NCBI GenBank assembly: GCA_965212205.1
Contig: CBDBUX010000011.1
Coordinates: 1,054,001-1,118,000, forward strand
Direction: 5' to 3'
Origin: JAHEJJ01 sp965212205
Lineage (GTDB): Bacteria; Bacteroidota; Bacteroidia; Flavobacteriales; Flavobacteriaceae
Length of the DNA stretch: 64,000 bases
A program made the translations under genes and the position numbers. Below, one piece after another: positions 53,520-61,200 of the stretch (its first letter is position 1; each line of letters starts with the position of its first letter). The notes under the pieces were generated by a model, which was not told where the DNA came from, searched no databases, and saw only the letters and a program-made list of their open reading frames with translations.

Positions 53520-53681
53520 ATGTTTTCAAATGAAATATCAGATAAACTACAATTCTTTGCAAAGCAGGGAATGAGCCATGAATCGGTTATGGATAGGCCA
53601 CGGAGAAACAGAAATATCGGTCGCACCGAGTTCAAGAGAAAACACAATCCTTTGAAAAGCCAGCAATTGAAATTATTTTGA
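53520..53681 (+). CDS. 53-residue protein ending in a QLKLF clamp-type motif
   Basis: A 53-residue basic protein beginning MFSNEISDKLQFFAKQ and ending KSQQLKLF. The last residues fit the bacterial sliding-clamp (DnaN) binding consensus QL(S/D)LF with Lys in the variable position. The ATG at 53520 follows a -7 box, whereas upstream in-frame codons run through the operator array and are rejected. The frame ends two bases before the ATG of the DUF4130 gene, suggesting one operon. In other genomes the partner of DUF4130 is a radical-SAM DNA repair protein whose C-terminus may look similar, so this could instead be a deletion remnant. Function unproven. Confidence 0.55.
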   Translation: MFSNEISDKLQFFAKQGMSHESVMDRPRRNRNIGRTEFKRKHNPLKSQQLKLF

Positions 53682-53683
53682 TC

Positions 53684-54421
53684 ATGAAACACAACGATAC
53701 CACTTTGATCTACGACAGCAGTTTTAGCGGATTTTTAAGCGCGGTCTATTCTGCCTTTAAGGAAGGCTTGTCAGTGGCAGAGATTCGTCCGAAGGAAAAT
53801 GTACAGAATCTGCTTTTTTCCGATGCCCTGGTTATCAAGAACGATAAAATGGCGGCCAGGAGGGTGTGGCAGGCTTTACAGAAACGGAATTACGAGGCCG
53901 CCAAAACAATATATTTTGCCTATCTGAGCGAATCACAGAGTATTGAAATATTACTCTATAAATACATTAGATCGATCTTGTCAAAGGACAATGATTCAAT
54001 GGTTTACATTGATTCTGGATCTGTAAAAAAGATTAAACTATTGGCCGGCTTAGTCAGCCGGGAGAAGAAAAGAATGGAAAGCCAGGTATTACTCCAGCAG
54101 GCCTATCCCGACCTTCAATTGGCTTATATCGAGCCAGAATTCAATGTGCTTCCCTTGATTACAAAGTTTTTTAAGTCTAGTCAGAATACTCAATCCTGGA
54201 CAATTTTTGATAAAAGGCGAAAATATGGAATCTATTACGACGGTCAAATGAAACATATTATATCCTCAGATCATTTAAACATGCTTCTAACGCAAAAGCA
54301 CCTGTCTGCGCCACATGCCCACTCATTGAACATGGATTCATCAGCTGCGGGTTCCAATGCTGTACTTGGCAAGGATGTCAGAAAAAAAGACTCATATCCC
54401 AAAACCATAACCGCTGCTTAA
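53684..54421 (+). CDS. DUF4130 / TIGR03915 DNA-metabolism protein
   Basis: A 245-residue protein matching the TIGR03915 (DUF4130) pattern: TLIYDSSFSGFLSAVYSAF at the start, EILLYKYIRSIL, LAGLVSREKKRMESQVLLQ and EPEFNVLPLITKFFK plus IFDKRRKYGIYYDG. The family is linked to DNA repair, often beside a radical-SAM protein or fused to a UdgX-type uracil-binding domain. The last 40 residues (HAHSLNMDSSAAGSN onward) form a polar tail that most members would not need. The radical-SAM partner is absent here. ATG at 53684 is chosen over a TTG two codons before it. Confidence 0.85.
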   Translation: MKHNDTTLIYDSSFSGFLSAVYSAFKEGLSVAEIRPKENVQNLLFSDALVIKNDKMAARRVWQALQKRNYEAAKTIYFAYLSESQSIEILLYKYIRSILSKDNDSMVYIDSGSVKKIKLLAGLVSREKKRMESQVLLQQAYPDLQLAYIEPEFNVLPLITKFFKSSQNTQSWTIFDKRRKYGIYYDGQMKHIISSDHLNMLLTQKHLSAPHAHSLNMDSSAAGSNAVLGKDVRKKDSYPKTITAA

Positions 54422-54573
54422 ATGATTCAGGGAATATTCTTTCCAATTTTGTCAACTAACTGAAAATGAATAAATCATCAGATGGGTCATCCCGCCATAA
54501 AAACCCACACCTCAGAACGGCGTTATACTGTTTAATACATTGAACAGGGCTTCTTTTTTAGTCGTCAAAAATG

Positions 54574-54581
54574 TACCTTTG
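54574..54581 (+). promoter_or_regulatory. -7 box of uvrA
   Basis: TACCTTTG lies 17 bases before the uvrA ATG at 54599; a T-rich stretch at 54554-54559 replaces the -33 TTTG. No TGGA-N5-TCCA operator is seen here. Confidence 0.5.
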
Positions 54582-54598
54582 CAACTTTGCCCTGATTT

Positions 54599-57451
54599 AT
54601 GGCCGAGCAGGAAGAATATATCGAAGTAAAAGGAGCCCGGGTACACAATCTGAAAAATATTGATGTCAGTATACCAAGGGAAAAACTGGTGGTAATAACC
54701 GGTTTATCTGGTAGTGGTAAATCATCGCTCGCTTTCGACACAATCTACGCTGAAGGTCAGCGACGTTATATAGAAACTTTTTCTGCCTATGCCCGACAGT
54801 TTTTGGGAGGCCTCGAACGTCCTGATGTAGACAAAATCGACGGTCTTTCTCCTGTTATTGCTATAGAACAAAAAACTACCTCCAAATCTCCCCGTTCAAC
54901 AGTGGGTACGATTACCGAAGTTTACGATTTTTTACGACTTCTTTTTGCCCGGGCATCCGATGCATACAGCTATAATACGGGTGAAAAAATGGTCAGTTAT
55001 AGCGATAATCAGATAAAGGGACTTATCAAATCGTCCTATAATGGGAAAAAGATAAGTGTTCTTGCGCCGGTCATTAAATCCAGGAAAGGACATTATCGGG
55101 AGCTATTCGAACAGATCGGGAAACAGGGTTTTGTAAAGGTGAGGGTTGATGGTGAAATACTGGATATCGTTAAAGGCTTAAAAGTTGATCGTTATAAAAC
55201 GCACGATATTGAGATTGTTATCGATCGTCTATTAGTAGATTTATCCGACGCATTAGACAAACGGATATCCGAAACGATCAATACCGCAATGTACCATGGA
55301 GATAATGTCTTGATGGTACTGGAAGAAGGATTGGACCTTCCCAGGTATTTTAGCCGGGATCTGATGTGCCCAAGTACAGGGATCTCCTACCCTACGCCCG
55401 AACCCAATACATTTTCTTTTAATTCTCCTAAGGGTATGTGCCCAAAATGCCATGGTTTAGGCCATGTTTATGAGGTGAATGAACAAAAAATCATTCCAAA
55501 TAAAAAGCTATCTATTCACGCTGGTGGTATAGCCCCATTGGGAGAATACAAAAAATCCTGGTCGTTTAAACAGCTGGAAACCATTGGCAGGCGATATGGA
55601 TTTGATCTCACCGACCCCATTGCGGATATTCCCGAGGATGCGTTACAGGTTATACTCTATGGGGGAGATGAAAGTTTTGAGGTAGACTCAAAAGTTTTGG
55701 GCGTTAGAAGAGAGTACAAGATAGACTATGAGGGAATCGCTAATTTCTTAAAGAATCAATATCATACCGCAGATTCTACCTCTATTCGCCGTTGGGCAAA
55801 AGATTATATGGATCGGATTAGTTGTCCTGATTGTGAGGGATCCCGACTAAAAAAGGCCTCACTCTATTTTAAGATCAACAGAAAAAATATCGCTCAACTA
55901 GCGGCTATGGACATCGCAGAGCTTTCAGAGTTTTTCGATGAACTGGAACATCACCTGCAGGGGAACCAGAAAATAATCGCCGAGGAGATCATCAAGGAAA
56001 TCAGGACCAGGATCCGATTTCTCCTCGATGTAGGGTTAGATTACCTGTCGCTCAACCGCAGCTCCAAATCACTTTCGGGTGGGGAAGCACAGCGAATAAG
56101 ACTGGCTACTCAGATTGGCTCACAGTTGGTGGGGGTTCTTTATATTTTAGATGAACCCAGTATCGGACTCCATCAAAGAGATAACAATAGGTTGATCCGA
56201 TCGCTCGAGTCTTTAAGGGATATCGGGAATTCTGTGATCGTAGTGGAACACGACCGGGATATGATAGAAAAAGCGGATCATGTCATCGACATTGGGCCGG
56301 AGGCGGGAAAACACGGTGGGGAGATTATTTCTGAGTGCCATCCGACACTCCTGAAACAACAACATACACTAACAGCAGATTATATCGCTGGTGTCAAAGA
56401 AATTCCTGTTCCGGGGAAACGCAGAAAAGGAAATGGTCATAAAATTGTTCTCAAAGGCTGTAAGGGTAACAATCTTCGTGATATCAAGGTCGAATTCCCT
56501 CTAGGTAAAATGATCGGGGTTACCGGCGTTTCGGGTAGTGGTAAATCTACCCTGATCAATGAAACGCTTTACCCTATCATGAATGCCCATTATTTTAACG
56601 GGGTTAAAAAACCGATGCCCTATTCTTCCATCACGGGTCTGGAACATATCGATAAAGTAATCGATATTAACCAAAGCCCGATCGGCCGCACACCGAGGTC
56701 TAATCCGGCTACCTATACCGGCGTCTTTGGAGAGATCAGATCTCTTTTTTCCAAGACCCCGGAGGCAGCCATACGCGGATATAAACCAGGCAGGTTTAGC
56801 TTTAATGTGAAGGGTGGGCGTTGTGAAACTTGTCAGGGTGGTGGTCTGCGCGTTATCGAGATGAATTTTCTTCCCGATGTATACGTAGATTGTGAAACCT
56901 GTAATGGTAAAAGATTTAATAGGGAAACACTCGAAATCCGCTATAAAGGTAAATCGATCGCAGATGTATTAGAGATGACCATAGACGAAGCGGTGAGTTT
57001 TTTTGATATGATCCCAAAAATCCATAGAAAACTTAAAACCATACATGATGTTGGGCTGGGGTATATCTCCCTCGGGCAGCAATCTACCACACTTTCTGGT
57101 GGAGAGGCGCAAAGGGTGAAATTAGCCACCGAATTATCCAAAAGAGATACGGGAAATACATTCTATATATTAGATGAACCTACAACCGGACTTCATTTTG
57201 AAGACATCCGCGTATTAATGGAGGTTTTGAATAAATTGGTAGACAAAGGAAATACCGTACTGGTGATCGAACACAATATGGATGTTATCAAAATTATGGA
57301 CCACATAATAGATATAGGTGTTGAAGGAGGACGTGGCGGCGGTGAAATCGTAGCTACCGGCACCCCTGAAGAAGTAGCCAAGAACGACCAAGGTCATACG
57401 GCACAATTCTTGGTTCGTGAACTAATGCCGAAAACCGCAATCGCCAAATAA
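54599..57451 (+). CDS. uvrA: excinuclease ABC subunit A
   Basis: A 950-residue UvrA with two ABC ATPase halves. The first Walker A is ITGLSGSGKSSLAFDTIYAEGQRR; the second is VTGVSGSGKSTLINETLYP. Zinc-finger cysteines are seen in MCPKCHGLGHV and CPDCEGSRL and in the second half CETCQGGGLRV. Signature motifs LSGGEAQRIRLA and LSGGEAQRVKLA are both intact. It recognises bulky DNA lesions in nucleotide excision repair. The upstream DUF4130 operon reads in the same direction, about 180 bases away. Confidence 0.97.
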   Translation: MAEQEEYIEVKGARVHNLKNIDVSIPREKLVVITGLSGSGKSSLAFDTIYAEGQRRYIETFSAYARQFLGGLERPDVDKIDGLSPVIAIEQKTTSKSPRSTVGTITEVYDFLRLLFARASDAYSYNTGEKMVSYSDNQIKGLIKSSYNGKKISVLAPVIKSRKGHYRELFEQIGKQGFVKVRVDGEILDIVKGLKVDRYKTHDIEIVIDRLLVDLSDALDKRISETINTAMYHGDNVLMVLEEGLDLPRYFSRDLMCPSTGISYPTPEPNTFSFNSPKGMCPKCHGLGHVYEVNEQKIIPNKKLSIHAGGIAPLGEYKKSWSFKQLETIGRRYGFDLTDPIADIPEDALQVILYGGDESFEVDSKVLGVRREYKIDYEGIANFLKNQYHTADSTSIRRWAKDYMDRISCPDCEGSRLKKASLYFKINRKNIAQLAAMDIAELSEFFDELEHHLQGNQKIIAEEIIKEIRTRIRFLLDVGLDYLSLNRSSKSLSGGEAQRIRLATQIGSQLVGVLYILDEPSIGLHQRDNNRLIRSLESLRDIGNSVIVVEHDRDMIEKADHVIDIGPEAGKHGGEIISECHPTLLKQQHTLTADYIAGVKEIPVPGKRRKGNGHKIVLKGCKGNNLRDIKVEFPLGKMIGVTGVSGSGKSTLINETLYPIMNAHYFNGVKKPMPYSSITGLEHIDKVIDINQSPIGRTPRSNPATYTGVFGEIRSLFSKTPEAAIRGYKPGRFSFNVKGGRCETCQGGGLRVIEMNFLPDVYVDCETCNGKRFNRETLEIRYKGKSIADVLEMTIDEAVSFFDMIPKIHRKLKTIHDVGLGYISLGQQSTTLSGGEAQRVKLATELSKRDTGNTFYILDEPTTGLHFEDIRVLMEVLNKLVDKGNTVLVIEHNMDVIKIMDHIIDIGVEGGRGGGEIVATGTPEEVAKNDQGHTAQFLVRELMPKTAIAK

Positions 57452-57512
57452 AGGGCTGCGGGAAATAAAGAAGTAAATCAAAACGTTTTTTCAAAAGACA
57501 ACAGGATAAATT

Positions 57513-58199
57513 ATGCGCAAGGAAAAACACCACAAAGGCTGGAATGAAATAAAAACAAATGACTCCTGGGCCATTTTTAAGATCATGGGCGAGTTTGTTA
57601 ATGGTTTTGAAAAAATGAGTGCCATAGGGCCTTGCGTGACCATCTTTGGTTCAGCAAGGACGCAACAAGAAGCAAGGTACTACGAACTAACGGTAGACAT
57701 TGCCAGGAAGATTTCCGAAGCCGGTTACGGGATTATTACCGGTGGGGGTCCGGGGATTATGGAAGCGGGAAACCGAGGGGCGCATCTGGCCGGGGGTACT
57801 TCGGTGGGCCTGAACATTGAACTTCCATTTGAACAACATGATAATCCTTATATCGACGAAGATAAAAGCCTTGACTTCGATTATTTCTTTGTTCGTAAAG
57901 TAATGTTTGTTAAATATTCACAGGCATTTGTTGTATTGCCCGGTGGCTTTGGAACACTCGATGAATTGTTTGAAGCGATCACACTCATCCAAACTAATAA
58001 AATAGGCAAATTCCCAATTATACTGGTGGGATCCGAATTCTGGAAAGGTCTGCTTGGCTGGATCAAGAGTATTATGCTGGATGCAGGAAATATTAGCCCG
58101 TCTGATCTGGATCTTATTAAGACTGTAGATTCAGCAGACGAGGTGGTCAATATAATTGATGCATTTTACAAAGGTCATACTCTGAGCCCGAATTTTTAA
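57513..58199 (+). CDS. LOG family protein (TIGR00730)
   Basis: A 228-residue Rossmann-fold protein. It has the LOG motifs GGGPGIMEAGNRGA (about 75-88) and PGGFGTLDELFE (about 145-156). Characterised members are nucleotide 5'-monophosphate nucleosidases, often called cytokinin-activating enzymes, with roles also in bacterial nucleotide metabolism. It lies 61 bases after uvrA and six before the next gene, so it may be co-transcribed with both. Confidence 0.92.
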   Translation: MRKEKHHKGWNEIKTNDSWAIFKIMGEFVNGFEKMSAIGPCVTIFGSARTQQEARYYELTVDIARKISEAGYGIITGGGPGIMEAGNRGAHLAGGTSVGLNIELPFEQHDNPYIDEDKSLDFDYFFVRKVMFVKYSQAFVVLPGGFGTLDELFEAITLIQTNKIGKFPIILVGSEFWKGLLGWIKSIMLDAGNISPSDLDLIKTVDSADEVVNIIDAFYKGHTLSPNF

Positions 58200-58205
58200 G
58201 CCTCT

Positions 58206-61040
58206 ATGCTCAAAAGAATTGCTTACCGTCCTCTCTTTTACCTTTGCATAGGCTTAAGCCTATATGCGCCTGAGGCCAAGGCTCAGCATACCAATACCAT
58301 CAGGGCATATCTTGACGATCTTGAAAAGGAGATCGAAATCTCACAGGAATTCACATACCTCAATAAAGCCAACGATACCCTTCATGAGCTGTTTTTTAAC
58401 GATTGGGCACATGCATATTCCAACAAAAATACTGCCCTTGCCAAGCGCTTTGCAGAAGAATTTAGAAAGAGTCTTCATTTGGCCAAAGATGAAGATCGGG
58501 GTTCTACCGAGATCTTAAGCGCGGTGGACCAGAATTTCATGCAAGTGCAGTGGCGCAGGACAAAGGGGCGCGATCTGGTAAAAATGGAACTCAACCAGCC
58601 CCTTGCCCCGGGTGATTCCGTAAAGCTATATATCGCGTACCGCATTAAACTTCCGCCTAACCGATATACACCTTATGGCTACAATAGTCTTGGCGATTAT
58701 TACTTAAAGGATTGGTATCTTACGCCGGCGGTATTTGAAAAACAATGGCAACTTTACTCCAATAAAAACCTGGAAGATCTTCATACCGATAATACCAATA
58801 CGCAAATCTCTTTTACATATCCCGATTCGCTCTTCCTGGGCACCAATTTCAACGAGATGGATATCACGGAATACCCTTCGCAATTCGTGGCCACACTCGA
58901 TGGACTCAATAGAAAGAGTTGCGATATTATTCTTAACTCCAGGAGAAAATTCAGAACACATGTAACTCCGCATTTGGTTGTGGTAACCGACCTGATTGCA
59001 CCTAAATATGCCGAAATAGCACAAGGGATCTCCATTAATCGGGTATCGGAGTTCATACACGAAAACCTCGGTGACTTCCCTTATGAACAACTCCTGGTAA
59101 GCCAGATCGATTTTAATAAGAACCCCCTATATGGCCTGAATCAGTTGCCAAGGTTTATACGGCCCTATGAAGAGCAGTTTCAATTCGAGATGAAATTTCT
59201 CAAAACCGCTCTAATCAGCTATATGCGCGAATCGCTTTTTCTGAACCCCAGAAAAGAAAAGTGGGTGACCGACGCTTTGGTGAATTATATGATGATTCGA
59301 TATGTGGAAACCTTCTATCCGGACCAGAAACTGCTAGGCAAATTATCTGATGTCTGGGGAGTTCGCAGCTTTCATCTGGCTAAGATGGATTTTAATGAAC
59401 AGTATCCGTTTTTATATATGCTTACGGCCCGTAAAAACTTAGACCAGGCCCTCACAACCTCTAACGATTCGCTGATCAAATTCAATCAGAAAATCGCGAA
59501 TACCTATAAGGCGGGCCTTGGTCTGGCCTATCTTGCTGCTTATGTTGGCAAAGAATCTATCGATAAAAGTGTTAAGGAGTACTATGAAACATATAAGCTA
59601 CAGCCGGTTGCTCCAGAAGATCTAATTGCCATCCTCAAGAAGAATTCCGATAAGGATATCGATTGGTTTTTCGATTCATACGTGAATACCAGCGACCAGA
59701 TCGATTTTAAAATCAGCAACATTATAAAAACGAACGACTCATTATATGTTACTTTAAAGAACAAGACGGGTACCAATGTCCCTATTTCTCTTTTTGGATT
59801 GAGAAAAGATACGGTGGTGTCGAGGTATTGGTTTTCTGGTATTCAAACCGAAGAAGAAGTGGTCATTCCGAGGAACAAGGAAACTCGGCTGGTGCTGAAC
59901 TACGATCAGAATATCCCAGAGTTTAATCAACGTGATAATTGGAAGACCTTAAAAGGTTTTTTTTCTAGTAATAAAAAATTAAAATTTCAATTCTTTAAAG
60001 ATGCGGAAGACCCTTATTACAACCAGATCTTCTATATGCCTATTCTTACCTTCAACGTATATGACGGGCTTACACCAGGAATGCGATTAACCAACAAGAC
60101 CTTGTTAGAAAAACCCTTTATCTGGGATATTGCACCTTCCTATGGCCTACGTCAAAAAGAACTGGTGGGCTATGCCAAAATGAATTATAGAAAATACCAT
60201 GCTAAAAGCGGGTTTTATGTCAGCAATTATTCTATAGGCGGCAGTACATTCCATTTTGAAGAAAACTCCCGCTATAGTACCATTACCCCTGCCGTAAGTT
60301 TTGGATGGCGGCCAGATGATCTTATTTCAAATAAACGAAAAGCTTTAGTTGCACGATATGTAAATGTTTTCAGGGATATTGACCCCAGCCTGGAATTGGA
60401 AACCGATCCCGATTACAGTGTATTTAATGTGCGATACAATCATACTAACAATGGCATAATCGAGTACTTTTCATACTTCTTCGATGGGCAGTATGCGGCC
60501 AATTTTTCCAAGCTGGCCTTCAATATGGAATACCGGAAACTATATCAGAATAACTTTCAGCTCAACCTCAGAGTCTTTGCAGGAAAATTCCTTTTCAATG
60601 ATACTGGCTCAGACTTTTTTAGTTTTGCGCTAGACAGACCTACAGATTACCTTTTTGATTATGGCTATATCGGGCGTTCCGAAGATTCGGGTATCTGGAG
60701 TCAACAGATTATAATCGCCGAAGGTGGCTTTAAATCTGTCCTGGATGAACCTTTTGCTAATGACTGGATAGCTACTACCAATGTGAGTGCAAGTATCTGG
60801 CGCTGGATAGAGGCCTATGGCGATGTAGGTTTTATCAGAAACCGTGGGAGAGATCCTCGTTTTGTTTATGATTCAGGTATCAGACTAAACCTCGTGACCG
60901 ATTATTTTGAACTCTACTTTCCTGTGTATTCCAATAATGGCTGGGAGATTGCACAACCCAATTATGCCGAGAGAATACGTTTTGTGATTACCCTTAGTCC
61001 AAAAACCTTGTTAGGACTCTTTACCAGAAAATGGTTTTAG
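58206..61040 (+). CDS. degenerate M1-type peptidase fused to outer-membrane beta-barrel
   Basis: A 944-residue exported protein (signal peptide, cleavage near AKAQ). Residues about 25-500 resemble an aminopeptidase N/M1-like domain (YTPYGYNSLGDYYLKDWYLTP, later WFFDSYVNTSDQIDF), but the HExxH zinc motif is missing: the equivalent helix reads KTALISYMRESLF ahead of EKWVTDALVNYM. Residues about 600-944 are alternating aromatic strands (GYAKMNYRKYHAKSGFY, VARYVNVFRDI) ending FTRKWF, a beta-barrel outer-membrane domain. A structural or binding role rather than proteolysis is inferred. It follows the LOG gene by six bases. Confidence 0.75.
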   Translation: MLKRIAYRPLFYLCIGLSLYAPEAKAQHTNTIRAYLDDLEKEIEISQEFTYLNKANDTLHELFFNDWAHAYSNKNTALAKRFAEEFRKSLHLAKDEDRGSTEILSAVDQNFMQVQWRRTKGRDLVKMELNQPLAPGDSVKLYIAYRIKLPPNRYTPYGYNSLGDYYLKDWYLTPAVFEKQWQLYSNKNLEDLHTDNTNTQISFTYPDSLFLGTNFNEMDITEYPSQFVATLDGLNRKSCDIILNSRRKFRTHVTPHLVVVTDLIAPKYAEIAQGISINRVSEFIHENLGDFPYEQLLVSQIDFNKNPLYGLNQLPRFIRPYEEQFQFEMKFLKTALISYMRESLFLNPRKEKWVTDALVNYMMIRYVETFYPDQKLLGKLSDVWGVRSFHLAKMDFNEQYPFLYMLTARKNLDQALTTSNDSLIKFNQKIANTYKAGLGLAYLAAYVGKESIDKSVKEYYETYKLQPVAPEDLIAILKKNSDKDIDWFFDSYVNTSDQIDFKISNIIKTNDSLYVTLKNKTGTNVPISLFGLRKDTVVSRYWFSGIQTEEEVVIPRNKETRLVLNYDQNIPEFNQRDNWKTLKGFFSSNKKLKFQFFKDAEDPYYNQIFYMPILTFNVYDGLTPGMRLTNKTLLEKPFIWDIAPSYGLRQKELVGYAKMNYRKYHAKSGFYVSNYSIGGSTFHFEENSRYSTITPAVSFGWRPDDLISNKRKALVARYVNVFRDIDPSLELETDPDYSVFNVRYNHTNNGIIEYFSYFFDGQYAANFSKLAFNMEYRKLYQNNFQLNLRVFAGKFLFNDTGSDFFSFALDRPTDYLFDYGYIGRSEDSGIWSQQIIIAEGGFKSVLDEPFANDWIATTNVSASIWRWIEAYGDVGFIRNRGRDPRFVYDSGIRLNLVTDYFELYFPVYSNNGWEIAQPNYAERIRFVITLSPKTLLGLFTRKWF

Positions 61041-61150
61041 TCAATTACGAATTATCCAATATATTGTCTTTTTATTGATGTATTCTTAATTAAACTATAA
61101 TTTAAACCTCATTTTTTAATATATTGTTAATAAAGAACCGTATTTTTTAA

Positions 61151-61181
61151 TTGGATAACTCCCTTGGTTTTGATATTTTTG
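61151..61181 (+). promoter_or_regulatory. promoter of second E1 fusion gene
   Basis: TTG at 61151-61153, a 20-base spacer and TATTTTTG at 61174-61181 fit the Bacteroidetes promoter. The ATG at 61201 is 20 bases downstream. The region 61041-61150 is AT-rich without genes. Confidence 0.65.
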
Positions 61182-61200
61182 TGCAAATTCTCACCTTTTG

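Noticed and set aside
61048..61158. Imperfect inverted repeat ATTATCCAAT / ATTGGATAAC about 100 bases apart before the second E1 gene.
   Set aside because: One arm overlaps the promoter, but the arms are A+T-rich and could pair by chance.
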